Part shown: positions 11,495-22,366 of the stretch, piece by piece
Numbering within the stretch: the first letter of the stretch is position 1
Layout: each line of letters opens with the position of its first letter
Assembly: GCF_000230695.2 (NCBI RefSeq)
Contig: NC_020541.1
Location: 1,612,001 to 1,676,000 of the forward strand
Reading direction: 5' to 3'
Origin: Rhodanobacter denitrificans
Lineage (GTDB): Bacteria > Pseudomonadota > Gammaproteobacteria > Xanthomonadales > Rhodanobacteraceae
Length of the DNA: 64,000 bases
The notes under the pieces: generated by a model
The model's input: the letters and a program-made list of their open reading frames with translations, nothing else
Database searches by the model: none
Told to the model about the DNA's origin: nothing
Made by a program: the position numbers and the translations under genes

Positions 11495-12493
11495 TCAAAG
11501 CGTGCCTTCGATACGCACCAGGGTGCGCCCGAACGAGTCGCCGGCGAGCATGCGCGCAAACACTCCGGGCAGTTCGTCGAGGCCCGCTTCGCGCGTGACG
11601 ATGCGTTCCAACTGCCGCGGCTTCCAGTCGCCAGCAAGTAGCTGCCAGACCCTGTCGCGCAGCTCGCGGGCGGTGCCGGCCGAAGCGATGCCGAGCAGGC
11701 TCACGCCACGGATGATGAACGGCATCACCGTGCTGTCGAATGCGATGCCGCCGGCGTTGCCGCAGATCGCCACGTTGCCGTACGGCGCGATGAGCGGCAG
11801 CAGGCCGCCGAGCATGCCGCCGCCGACGTTGTCCAGCGCGCCGCCGAAGCGGGCAGAGTCCATCGGCTTGCCGCTGAAGGCGAGCTGGTGGCGGTCGATG
11901 CAGTCCGTGGCGCCGAGGCTGCGCAGGAAGTCGAAGTGGTCCGCCTTGCCGCTGATCGCATGCACTTCGTAACCGGCGCGACTGAAGATGTCGATCGCCA
12001 GTTGACCGACGCCGCCGCTGGCGCCGGTTACCGCGATCGGGCCGAGCGCCGGCGTTTGCCGGTTGTCCTGCATGCGCAGCAGAGCCAGTGCGGCGGTGAA
12101 GCCGGCGGTGCCGAGGATCATGCTCTCGCGCAGGCTCAGGCCCGGCGGCAGCGGAATCGTCCAGCGCGCGTCGAGGCGCGCGTATTCGCCGTAGCCGCCG
12201 TCGCGTGTCTCGGACAGGCCGCTGCCGGTGCACAGCACCGCGTCGCCTTCCCTGAAGGTGGGGTCGGTCGAGGCGACCACGTGACCGGCCACGTCGATGC
12301 CGCCGTTGAGCGGATAGGTGCGCAGGATCCGGCCCTTGCCGGTGCCGGCCAGCGCGTCCTTGTAGTTCACCGAGGAATAGGCAACCTTGACCAGCACTTC
12401 GCCGGGCAACAGCGCGGCGGCGTCCATGGTTTCGACGCCGGCGCGGTAACCGGCGTCGTCGTGGTGGATGCGAAATGCGCGAAAGCTGGTCAT
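11495..12493 (-). CDS. acuI: AcuI/YhdH-type NADPH-dependent acrylyl-CoA reductase (quinone oxidoreductase family)
   Basis: Zinc-independent medium-chain dehydrogenase/reductase, 332 residues, of the YhdH/AcuI group, which reduces toxic acryloyl-CoA to propionyl-CoA with NADPH. Family landmarks are YSSVNYKDALAGTGKG, the PLNGGIDVAG segment, GTAGFTAALAL and the nucleotide-binding GASGGVGQLA. The ATG at 12493 (MTSFRAFRIHHDD) is the natural family start; an open extension upstream overlaps the LOG gene in another frame. It sits 22 bases after the LOG gene on the same strand, so the two are likely co-transcribed. Exact substrate is inferred from the family only. Confidence 0.88.
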   Translation of the reverse strand: MTSFRAFRIHHDDAGYRAGVETMDAAALLPGEVLVKVAYSSVNYKDALAGTGKGRILRTYPLNGGIDVAGHVVASTDPTFREGDAVLCTGSGLSETRDGGYGEYARLDARWTIPLPPGLSLRESMILGTAGFTAALALLRMQDNRQTPALGPIAVTGASGGVGQLAIDIFSRAGYEVHAISGKADHFDFLRSLGATDCIDRHQLAFSGKPMDSARFGGALDNVGGGMLGGLLPLIAPYGNVAICGNAGGIAFDSTVMPFIIRGVSLLGIASAGTARELRDRVWQLLAGDWKPRQLERIVTREAGLDELPGVFARMLAGDSFGRTLVRIEGTL

Positions 12494-12515
12494 CTTGATG
12501 TCCCTCGCCAGCCGC

Positions 12516-13112
12516 TCAGGCGCTGACGCTGCTGGTGTCGATCCACTTGGGAATGTAGCTGCCTTGATAGCTCTGCATCCAGTCGAACAGCACGGAGGCG
12601 TCGTCGCCAAACCAGATGCTGTCGCGCTGTTCGGGGCGCACGAAGTGTTCGTCGACCATGTGTTCCATCATCGTGCGCAGGTCACGGTAGTAGCCGCGCA
12701 CGTCGAGAAAGGCGCAGGGGTAGCGGTGCAGGCCAAGCTGGGCCCAGGTCAGCATCTCGAACATCTCGTCCATCGTGCCGAAGCCGCCGGGCAGGGCGAC
12801 GAAGGCGTCGGACAGCTCGTACATGCGCGTCTTGCGCTGGTGCATGGTCTCCACGACCACCAGCTCGCTCAGGCCCGGGTGCGCCACCTCCAGCTCCACC
12901 AGCTGGCGCGGAATCACCCCGATCACCTTGCCACCGCCGGCGAGTACCGCGTCGGCCACCACGCCCATCAGGCCGACCTTGCCGCCGCCGTAGACCAGCG
13001 CGATGCCGCGTCGGGCCATTTCCGCACCGAACGCGCGCGCCTGTGCGGCATACTCGGGATGCCGGCCGCTGCTGGAGCCGCAGTAGACGCAGATGGCGGT
13101 GGGTTGGGGCAT
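12516..13112 (-). CDS. LOG family protein (cytokinin riboside 5'-monophosphate phosphoribohydrolase-like)
   Basis: Rossmann-like nucleotide-processing protein of 198 residues. It has YCGSSSG near the N-terminus, VYGGGKVGLMG, and the diagnostic PGGFGTMDE motif with Glu for catalysis. Bacterial LOG proteins release the base from AMP or cytokinin nucleotides; many have housekeeping or unknown roles, so a plant-hormone role must not be assumed. It is likely transcribed with acuI. A REP-like inverted repeat lies just upstream, between this gene and lpd. Confidence 0.9.
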   Translation of the reverse strand: MPQPTAICVYCGSSSGRHPEYAAQARAFGAEMARRGIALVYGGGKVGLMGVVADAVLAGGGKVIGVIPRQLVELEVAHPGLSELVVVETMHQRKTRMYELSDAFVALPGGFGTMDEMFEMLTWAQLGLHRYPCAFLDVRGYYRDLRTMMEHMVDEHFVRPEQRDSIWFGDDASVLFDWMQSYQGSYIPKWIDTSSVSA

Positions 13113-13134
13113 GCGGGCACCGAAAGTCTCGGGA

Positions 13135-13216
13135 CGTCATCCCAGCGAAAGCTGGGACCCAGTGTCTTATGCGGCGACGGCAAAGGCACTGGATTCCGGC
13201 TTTCGCCGGAATGACG
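13135..13216. repeat. REP-like inverted repeat element
   Basis: Left arm CGTCATCCCAGCGAAAGCTG and right arm ending TTTCGCCGGAATGACG are imperfect inverted copies (outer CGTCAT/ATGACG, inner CCCAGTG/CACTGG). This is the common proteobacterial genome-dispersed palindrome of the CGTCATTCCGGCGAAAGCCGG type. A related single-arm copy is at 31778-31806. Confidence 0.85.
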
Positions 13217-13221
13217 ACGGG

Positions 13222-13260
13222 AAAAGCAAACGGCCCGCCAGTGTTGCCATGAGCGGGCCG
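13222..13260 (-). terminator. Probable terminator of the sucA-sucB-lpd operon
   Basis: On the minus strand CGGCCCGC and GCGGGCCG (13253-13260 and 13231-13238) form a hairpin followed by TTTGCTTTT. It lies 57 bases past the lpd stop codon. Confidence 0.65.
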
Positions 13261-13317
13261 CGTGGATCCCGGATCGGCGCACATTCTTGTGCTGTCCGGG
13301 ATGAGCGCATCCTGCGC

Positions 13318-16027
<2,710 letters not shown>

Positions 16028-16045
16028 GGGAATCCTTGAGTTGGT

Positions 16046-16094
16046 GCGCTCATCCATGATCGCGGAGATCAAGAAGCGGCCATCCTGGCCGCAT
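16046..16094. repeat. Dispersed two-hairpin intergenic repeat, copy A
   Basis: The segment begins GCGCTCATCCATGATCGCG, continues with GATCAAGAAGCGGCCATCC and ends TGGCCGCATT. It closely matches copy B at 24184-24234 (both contain TCAAGAAGCGGCCATCC then TGGCCGCA). Each copy has two potential stem-loops and sits in the gap between two genes of an operon, here sucA and sucB. Confidence 0.75.
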
Positions 16095-16111
16095 TGTTCA
16101 GGGAAGCTGCT

Positions 16112-18952
16112 TTATTCCGCGGCGTGGTCGGTGCCCACCGGGGCGGCCAGCGCCTGTTCGACGAGCGCGGTCTGTTCCGCGACGTGGGTGTTGTGGTGGC
16201 CGGCGGCCGGCGCCGGCGAGCGCGCACGCCCCGCGTAGGAGAGGCTGTGCCTGGCTCCGATGCAGGCTTGCAGGTGGTGGCGGATCTGGAACCAGGCGCC
16301 CTGGTTCATCGGCTCCTCCTGGCACCAGATCACTTCCTTGGCGGAAGGATACTTGTCCAGTTCGGCCGTCACTTCCCCGCGCGGGAACGGATACAGCTGC
16401 TCGACGCGCACGATCGCCACGTCGGCCAGCCCGCGCTTGTCGGCTTCCTCCAGCAGGTCGTAGTAGACCTTGCCGGAACACAGCACCACGCGCTTGACCT
16501 TCTTCGCGGCCAGCGCGCGGTGCTCGCCGATCACCAGCTGGAAGCTGCCGTTGGCCAGCTCGTCCAGCGTGGACACCGCCAGCTTGTGGCGCAGCAGCGA
16601 CTTCGGCGTCATCACGATCAGCGGCTTGCGCGCGGCGCGCAGCATCTGCCGGCGGATCATGTGGAAATCCTGCGCCGGCGTGGTCGGCACGCAGACCTGC
16701 ATGTTGTCCATCGCGCACAGCTGCAGGAAGCGCTCCAGGCGCGCGGAGGAGTGCTCCGGGCCCTGGCCTTCGTAGCCGTGCGGCAGCAGCAGTACCAGGC
16801 CGCACAGGCGGTTCCACTTCGCCTCGCCGGAGCTGATGAACTGGTCGATCACCACCTGCGCGCCGTTGGCGAAGTCGCCGAACTGCGCTTCCCAGATGTT
16901 GAGCGTGTCGGGGTCGGTGGTGGAGTGGCCGTACTCGAACGCCATCACCGCCTCTTCGCTGAGCAGCGAGTCGATCACCTCGACGTCGGCGCCCGCGCGC
17001 ACGGTGGCCAGCGGCATGTAGGTATGGCCGTCCTTCTGGTCGTGCAGCACGGCGTGGCGGTGGAAGAACGTGCCGCGGCCGGAATCCTGGCCGACCAGGC
17101 GCATGTCGTGGCCGGCCTCGACCAGGGTGGCGTAGGCCAGGTTCTCGGCGAAGCCCCAGTCGGCCGGCAGTTCGCCCGCGGCCATCTTGCGACGGTCGTC
17201 GTAGATCTTCGCCACGCGGGCCTGCAGGGTGAGGCCTGCGGGCACGGCGAGGATCTTGCCGGCCAGCTCCAGCAGCTTCGGCTTCGGCACCGTGGTGTCG
17301 GTCGGCGTGGACAGCTTGCCGCCGAGGAAGCGGGCCCAGTCGACGTGGCCGTCGCGCACCGGCGCCGGGTCCAGCTCGGTCATCGGCGCGCCGGCTTCCA
17401 GCCGCTCGCGGTAGGCGTTGAGCTGCTTGGTCGCCTCGCCCTCGGCCAGCACGCCTTCCTTCACCAGCTGCTGCTGGTACAGGTCGCGCGCGGTCGGGCG
17501 CTTCTTGATGATCTGGTACATCACCGGCTGCGTGGCGGCCGGTTCGTCGGCCTCGTTGTGGCCGTGGCGGCGGTAGCAGACCAGGTCGATCACCACGTCC
17601 TTGCGGAACTGCTTGCGGAACTCGTAGGCCAGCCGGGTCACCAGGATCACCGCTTCCGGGTCGTCGCCGTTCACGTGCAGCACCGGCGCGTTGACCATCT
17701 TGGCCAGGTCGGTGCAGTACATGGTGGAGCGCGCGTCCTGCGGGTTGGAGGTGGTGAAGCCGACCTGGTTGTTGATCACGACGTGCAGGCTGCCACCGAT
17801 CCTGAAGCCGCGCGCCTGCGACATGTTGAACAGTTCCATGTTCACGCCCTGGCCGGCCAGCGCGGCGTCGCCGTGGATCAGCACGGCCATCGACTGCGTG
17901 TGCGCGGTGTCGCGGCGGCGGGTCTGGCGCGCGTGCACCGAGCCGGTCACCACCGGATTGACGATCTCCAGGTGCGAGGGGTTGAACGCCAGCGCCACGT
18001 GCACGCCGCCCCTGGGCGTCTTGACGTCGGCGGAGAAGCCCATGTGGTACTTCACGTCGCCGGAGTGGGCTGGATCGTCGGGGTGGTCGAAGCGGCCCTC
18101 GAACTCGTCGAACAGGGTCTTCGGCGGCTTGCCCAGGATGTTGACCAGCACGTTGAGGCGGCCGCGGTGGGCCATGCCGATCACCAGCTCCTTGATGCCG
18201 TTGTCGCCGGCGGCGCGCACCACGTCGTCGAGCATCGGGATCAGGCTGTCGCCGCCTTCCAGCGAGAAGCGCTTCTGGCCGACGTACTTGGTGTGGAGAT
18301 AACGCTCCAGGCCCTCGGCGGCGGTGAGGCCGTCCAGCACGCGCTGCTTGCCGGGCTTGTCCAGATCACTGCGGCCGGCGGCCTGTTCGAGCCGGCTGTA
18401 GATCCAGTTGCGCTGCTCGTGGTTGCTGATGTGCATGAACTCGGCGCCGATGGTGCTGGCGTAGGTCTTCTGCAGGTGGCTCAGCAGCTCGCGCAGTTTC
18501 AGGCGCTGGCCGCCGCCGGCGTAGTTGCCGGTGTCGAATTCGGTGTCGAGGTCGGCATCGGAGAGGCCGTGGAAGGCGAGGCCGAGATCCGGCGCCGGCA
18601 TCTTCTCGGTCAGGCCGAGCGGGTCGAGCTCGGCGGCGAGGTGGCCGCGCGAACGGTAGGCGGTGAGCAGGCGCAGCACACCGGCCTGCTTGCGCGCGTG
18701 CTCATCGCTGACCGGCGCGGCGGCGGCGCCGTTGTGGCGCTGCTTCTGCGCCGCCTCGATGCGCGCGATCGCCGCGGCGTGGGAGACGTCACCCGATTCG
18801 CGACCCTTGAAGGAGGCAAAGTAGTTGGCCCATTCGGCCGGCACCGACGAGGCGTCGGCCAGCCAGGCGTCGTAAAGCGATTCAACGTAATCGGCGTTGC
18901 CGCCAGCGAGTTGGGAGGATTCGAAGAACTCGCGGATCAGGTTTGTAGTCAC
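16112..18952 (-). CDS. sucA: 2-oxoglutarate dehydrogenase E1 component
   Basis: Thiamin-diphosphate-dependent E1 that decarboxylates 2-oxoglutarate and succinylates the E2 lipoyl group in the TCA cycle. The 946-residue product begins MTTNLIREFFESSQLAGGNA from a GTG codon at 18952; the sequence is family-like from there and no better start exists upstream. Landmarks are GMAHRGRLNVLVNILGK, the TPP region GDAALAGQGVNMELFNMSQ with INNQVGFTTS, and the C-terminal CSGKVYYDL. It is first in the sucA-sucB-lpd operon. No sdh or sucCD genes are adjacent. Confidence 0.97.
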   Translation of the reverse strand: MTTNLIREFFESSQLAGGNADYVESLYDAWLADASSVPAEWANYFASFKGRESGDVSHAAAIARIEAAQKQRHNGAAAAPVSDEHARKQAGVLRLLTAYRSRGHLAAELDPLGLTEKMPAPDLGLAFHGLSDADLDTEFDTGNYAGGGQRLKLRELLSHLQKTYASTIGAEFMHISNHEQRNWIYSRLEQAAGRSDLDKPGKQRVLDGLTAAEGLERYLHTKYVGQKRFSLEGGDSLIPMLDDVVRAAGDNGIKELVIGMAHRGRLNVLVNILGKPPKTLFDEFEGRFDHPDDPAHSGDVKYHMGFSADVKTPRGGVHVALAFNPSHLEIVNPVVTGSVHARQTRRRDTAHTQSMAVLIHGDAALAGQGVNMELFNMSQARGFRIGGSLHVVINNQVGFTTSNPQDARSTMYCTDLAKMVNAPVLHVNGDDPEAVILVTRLAYEFRKQFRKDVVIDLVCYRRHGHNEADEPAATQPVMYQIIKKRPTARDLYQQQLVKEGVLAEGEATKQLNAYRERLEAGAPMTELDPAPVRDGHVDWARFLGGKLSTPTDTTVPKPKLLELAGKILAVPAGLTLQARVAKIYDDRRKMAAGELPADWGFAENLAYATLVEAGHDMRLVGQDSGRGTFFHRHAVLHDQKDGHTYMPLATVRAGADVEVIDSLLSEEAVMAFEYGHSTTDPDTLNIWEAQFGDFANGAQVVIDQFISSGEAKWNRLCGLVLLLPHGYEGQGPEHSSARLERFLQLCAMDNMQVCVPTTPAQDFHMIRRQMLRAARKPLIVMTPKSLLRHKLAVSTLDELANGSFQLVIGEHRALAAKKVKRVVLCSGKVYYDLLEEADKRGLADVAIVRVEQLYPFPRGEVTAELDKYPSAKEVIWCQEEPMNQGAWFQIRHHLQACIGARHSLSYAGRARSPAPAAGHHNTHVAEQTALVEQALAAPVGTDHAAE

Positions 18953-19269
18953 GTCACCACCGGCAGGGAAGGGATGCTTGCGGCCATCCGCGTGACCTTT
19001 GAGGTCGCGGCTTCCGTCCGGTTTTCAAGCCCGGCGGGCCGCTCGTACGGATGACTGGGGAGAATCCCGACGATTATAGCCTTTGGCTGCTGCGACGCGG
19101 CAACCCGCAGGCCGCCCGGAATGGCCGTTTGACCGGCCTGTCCGACGATGGTCTAACACGCCTTTCGCCGCAGGCGGCGCTTCCACGCGATTTGCCGTGA
19201 TCGCACGGCAGCGCCGCCGGAGGGAACGCCGGGCCAGCCGCCGTTCAGCCGGTGCCGGTCAGGGCATCC
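18953..19269 (-). promoter_or_regulatory. Leader and promoter region of sucA (317 bases without a gene)
   Basis: On the minus strand a perfect -10 hexamer TATAAT (plus-strand ATTATA at 19073-19078) lies about 120 bases before the sucA GTG. The best -35 is TTGCCG with a long 19-base spacer. The leader between has GGTCGCGGC-type GC-rich inverted stretches but no recognised riboswitch. The remainder, up to the GNAT stop at 19270, shows nothing I can assign. Confidence 0.5.
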
Positions 19270-20220
19270 CTAAAGTCCCAGCGCCTGCAACTCGCTGGCT
19301 GGTTCGGCGCGCTCCCACACCGCGTCGAAGTGCTGCTGCAGCGGTGCCAGGCCGGCGCGGTCGCGGCGCGCGGCACGGCCCTGCGCGCGGTCGGCCTCGG
19401 GCAGGAACAGGTAGCCGCCGGCATCGTTGAGCAGGTAGGCCGAGATGTAGGCACGGTCCGCTTCTTCCACCGGCGTGCGGATCTGGATCGCACTGCTCAG
19501 GCGCTGGGCCAGTGCCACCAGCCGGTGGTCATTGCGCAGGGCGGCGGCCGGGTCGTGCAGCAGGATGCGGATCTGCGCGCCGCGGCCGGAGATCGCGATG
19601 CGGCGCAGCTCGGCCAGCTCCTCCGCGCTGGCGTAGCTGTCGTGGCCCAGCAGCGGCAGGTAGAGGCACAACTGGTGGCGTGCATCGGCCAGCAGCTGCC
19701 GGCGCGCGTCGGCCGTCTCGCCGCGCGTGCCGGCGGGCAGCGTGCCGAGGTCGCGCGGCGGCTCGGCGTCTGTGGCCGCTGCGGACAGGTCCAGGCGCAT
19801 CGCCCGGTGCGCCAGGCCGGCGTCCTCGAACTCCTCGCCCTGCGCGACGAAACCCTCGCGTTCGTAGAAGCCGATCGCGCTGACCTGGGCGTCCAGCGCC
19901 ACGTCCGGCCAGCCCTGCGTGCGGGCGCGGGCGACCAGTTCGCGCAGCAGCGCCACGCCGACGCCGCGACCGCGCCATTCCTGCAGCACGGCCATGCGGC
20001 CGATCTTGCGTGCCGGCGTGAGCCGGCCGCAGCCGATCGGCCGGCCCGCGTCGTCGCGCGCCAGCACGTGCCAGCAATCCGTGTCCAGTCCGTCGCGTTC
20101 GCGCTGCTCGGGCACGCCCTGTTCCAGGATGAACACCTCCTCGCGCAGGTCGAGCAGGGCGGTGCGCTGGTCCTCGCGTAACCAGTCGGCAATCTCGAGG
20201 TGGAAATCCTGCAGCTTCAT
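19270..20220 (-). CDS. GNAT N-acetyltransferase with C-terminal PLD-like/DUF7931-type domain
   Basis: The 316-residue product has an N-terminal GNAT domain (about residues 1-150) of the ElaA-like type: ALLDLREEVFILEQGV, RLTPARKIGRMAVLQEWRGRGVG (acetyl-CoA pyrophosphate loop) and IGFYEREGF. The C-terminal half (LLADARHQLCLYLPLLGHDSYAS to DAGGYLFLPEADR) looks like a phospholipase-D-related domain seen fused to GNATs in Xanthomonadales; I infer the family from memory. Its ATG overlaps the stop of the roxA-like gene by four bases (ATGA), so both are translated from one mRNA. The acetylated substrate is unknown. Confidence 0.85.
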   Translation of the reverse strand: MKLQDFHLEIADWLREDQRTALLDLREEVFILEQGVPEQRERDGLDTDCWHVLARDDAGRPIGCGRLTPARKIGRMAVLQEWRGRGVGVALLRELVARARTQGWPDVALDAQVSAIGFYEREGFVAQGEEFEDAGLAHRAMRLDLSAAATDAEPPRDLGTLPAGTRGETADARRQLLADARHQLCLYLPLLGHDSYASAEELAELRRIAISGRGAQIRILLHDPAAALRNDHRLVALAQRLSSAIQIRTPVEEADRAYISAYLLNDAGGYLFLPEADRAQGRAARRDRAGLAPLQQHFDAVWERAEPASELQALGL

Positions 20221-21413
20221 CGGCGGCGGCGCGGCTTGTGCGGCTGCAGGTGGCCGTCGTTGACCAGCGCCAGCAGCAGCGCGCGTTCGGTGGCATCGAG
20301 CTTGCGCGCGACCTCGAGCGTGCGCTGTTCGCACAGCTGTTGCGCCAGCGCCGGCGTGGCCGGGTACGGCTGGCCGCTGGCGTACAGCGTGCAGCCGGCC
20401 TTGCCGCGGCTCCACGCCAGCCGCGACCACGGGTGGCGCAGCAGCTGCGCGCCGGCATCGAGCCGTTTCGTCAGCGCGGCCTCGGTCAGCGGCCTGGCCG
20501 GCGGCGCCGGTACCTGCGCGCTGCGGTAGCGGGTGACGAAACGGCCGAACCAGTGGCGCAGCAGGTCCTCGCGCAACGCGGCGGCAAACGGCAGCGCGTC
20601 CTTCAGCCGCTCGATCGCGGCACGGTCGATTTCGCCGGCGGCGGTGGCCGGCCTGAGGTCCGGATCGGCGTAGCGCAATTCCTCCGGCAGGCGCTCGGCG
20701 ATGTAGTCGGCCAGGTCGCCGGTCAGCTCGGCCTGGGAGGGCGCGCGCATGCCCACCGAGAACGTCATGCAGGGGCCGCCGAAGGCGACGCCGTCGTGCG
20801 GCACGCCCGGCGGCAGGTACAGCATGTCGCCCGGCTCCAGCAGCCATTCGTGGGTCGGCTCGAAATGCACCAGCTGCTTAAGCTCCACGTCGGGACGGAA
20901 CGCCTTCGGTGCCAGCGGGTCGTCGCTGATCGCCCAGTGGCGCTGGCCCAGGCCCTGGATCAGGAACACGTCGTACTGGTCGACGTGCGCGCCGACGCCG
21001 CCGCCGGGCTCGGCGTAGGAGACCATCACGTCGTCCACCCGCCAGCTCGGCAGGAAGCGGAAGTGTTCCAGCAGTTGCGCCACCTCGGCGTCCCACTTGT
21101 CGACGTCCTGCACCAGCAAAGTCCAGTCGGCGTCGGGGGTGTTGGCGAAGTCGGCCTCGTCGAGCGGACTCGACTTGACCTGCCAGCGGTCGCGCTTCGC
21201 GTCGTGCACGATCAGCCGCGCCAGCGCGCCCGGCTCGCAGGCCAGGCCGGCCAGGTCGTCCGGCTGCAATGGCGGCTGGAAACCGGGGAAGGCGTGGCGG
21301 ATCAGCAGCGGGCGCTTCTGCCAGTAGTCGCGCAGGAAGCGGGCGGGCGGCATGCCCAATGGCTGTCTGGCGGAGCCGCGGACTTCGATCGGAAAGGGGG
21401 CAGGCTGGGTCAT
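20217..21413 (-). CDS. roxA: Ribosomal oxygenase, RoxA/YcfD-type JmjC/cupin protein
   Basis: Fe(II)/2-oxoglutarate-dependent hydroxylase; the E. coli member hydroxylates an arginine of ribosomal protein uL16. The 398-residue product has the cupin iron ligands His143 and Asp145 (GAHVDQYDVFLIQ) and His206 (PPGVPHDGVAFG), a family start region RDYWQKRPLLIRHAF, then the dimerisation and winged-helix C-terminal parts that are normal for the family. The gene is co-transcribed with the overlapping GNAT gene. Specific substrate in this organism is inferred from family membership. Confidence 0.9.
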   Translation of the reverse strand: MTQPAPFPIEVRGSARQPLGMPPARFLRDYWQKRPLLIRHAFPGFQPPLQPDDLAGLACEPGALARLIVHDAKRDRWQVKSSPLDEADFANTPDADWTLLVQDVDKWDAEVAQLLEHFRFLPSWRVDDVMVSYAEPGGGVGAHVDQYDVFLIQGLGQRHWAISDDPLAPKAFRPDVELKQLVHFEPTHEWLLEPGDMLYLPPGVPHDGVAFGGPCMTFSVGMRAPSQAELTGDLADYIAERLPEELRYADPDLRPATAAGEIDRAAIERLKDALPFAAALREDLLRHWFGRFVTRYRSAQVPAPPARPLTEAALTKRLDAGAQLLRHPWSRLAWSRGKAGCTLYASGQPYPATPALAQQLCEQRTLEVARKLDATERALLLALVNDGHLQPHKPRRRR

Positions 21414-21447
21414 GCGCGCATTGTAGCGGCGCCCCGTGCAGCGGATG

Positions 21448-22200
21448 TCAGTAGAACGCCTTCACCACGTTGCTGAGCCCCAGTCCCAGCACCGCCGTGG
21501 CAGCCAGCAGCGTCGCGGCTCGCGCCGGCATGTAGCGGGCGAGCAGCGCGCCCAGCGGCGCGGCGGCGACGCCGCCCACGATCAGGCCGAGCACGGCGGT
21601 GCCGTGGGTGGCGCCGACATGCAGCAGGAAGCTGACGCTGGCGGCGGCGCTGACCGCGCACTTGGCCAGGTGCACCGTGCCGATCACCGTGCGCGGCGTG
21701 GCGCCGCGGGCGACCAGGGCGGTCACGGTCAGCGCGCTCCAGCCGCCGCCGGCCACGGTATCGGCGAAACCGGCGACCAGTCCCAGTGGACGGGTGGCGC
21801 GCGGCACCACGTCGTCGTGGCCGCGGTCGGCCCGGGTCGCCCGGCGCAGCAGGAACACGCCCATGGCCAGCATGTAGACGGTGAGCGCCAGTCGCATCCC
21901 GTCTGCCGGGACGTGGCTGACGACATAGGCGCCGATCACCGCGCCGATCGCGCCGGGAACGGCGAGCGTCCAGAACAGCTGCCGCCGCACGTTGCCGGCT
22001 GCCAGGTGGCTGAGGCCGGAAGCGCCGCAGGTGAAGGTCTCCGCGTAATGCACGCTGGCGCTGGCCACGGCCGGCGGCAGGCCCAGGCCCAGCAGCATCG
22101 CCGCGGAGACCACGCCGTAGGCCATGCCCAGCGCGCCATCGACCAGCTGGGCGAAGGCGCCCACGGCGGCGAAGCTGAGGAATTCGGCAAGTGGCGGCAT
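21448..22200 (-). CDS. TauE/SafE family membrane permease (sulfite/sulfonate exporter type)
   Basis: Integral membrane protein of 250 residues with about seven or eight hydrophobic helices in two related halves; each half carries the family signature, GAFAQLVDGALGMAYGV near the N-terminus and GFADTVAGGGWSAL in the middle. TauE/SafE permeases move organosulfur anions, sulfite or similar. The ATG at 22200 begins MPPLAEFLSFAAVG. It is divergent from cysJ with 166 bases between, so a role in sulfite or sulfur-compound export linked to sulfate assimilation is a reasonable inference from position. Confidence 0.85.
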   Translation of the reverse strand: MPPLAEFLSFAAVGAFAQLVDGALGMAYGVVSAAMLLGLGLPPAVASASVHYAETFTCGASGLSHLAAGNVRRQLFWTLAVPGAIGAVIGAYVVSHVPADGMRLALTVYMLAMGVFLLRRATRADRGHDDVVPRATRPLGLVAGFADTVAGGGWSALTVTALVARGATPRTVIGTVHLAKCAVSAAASVSFLLHVGATHGTAVLGLIVGGVAAAPLGALLARYMPARAATLLAATAVLGLGLSNVVKAFY

Positions 22201-22300
22201 GGACGGGAGGCAGTATGCGACGCGGAAGTGTAGCAAGTATCGAAAACGGCTCCGCCGTGCGGAAGTGAGGCCTCGGCATAAGCACATGCCGACACGTCCT

Positions 22301-22329
22301 TTGCCATGGCCTGCGCCAGAACATACGTT
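22301..22329 (+). promoter_or_regulatory. Probable cysJ promoter
   Basis: TTGCCA (22301-22306) and TACGTT (22324-22329) with a 17-base spacer form a plausible sigma-70 promoter. The -10 directly abuts the first 8-mer box at 22330. Confidence 0.5.
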
Positions 22330-22361
22330 GGACGTCCAGAAGTATGGACGTCCAGACGGAG
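22330..22361 (+). promoter_or_regulatory. Tandem 8-mer operator-like array before cysJ
   Basis: Four contiguous octamers follow the -10: GGACGTCC (22330-22337), AGAAGTAT, GGACGTCC (22346-22353), AGACGGAG. The exact 12-mer TGGACGTCCAGA occurs twice with period 16. The layout and sequence resemble MetJ met boxes (consensus AGACGTCT), matching 6, 6, 6 and 5 of 8 positions. The last box overlaps the GGAG ribosome site of cysJ. A similar array lies before cysG at 27863. Confidence 0.6.
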
Positions 22362-22366
22362 AAGCC

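Noticed and set aside
12516..13112. Interpretation of the LOG gene as evidence for plant-hormone production
   Set aside because: LOG-fold proteins are widespread housekeeping enzymes; no cytokinin biosynthesis gene is nearby.
16094..19054. A 986-codon open frame antisense to sucA
   Set aside because: Shadow of the conserved sucA gene; composition is Val/Gly/His/Arg-rich and no family is recognisable.
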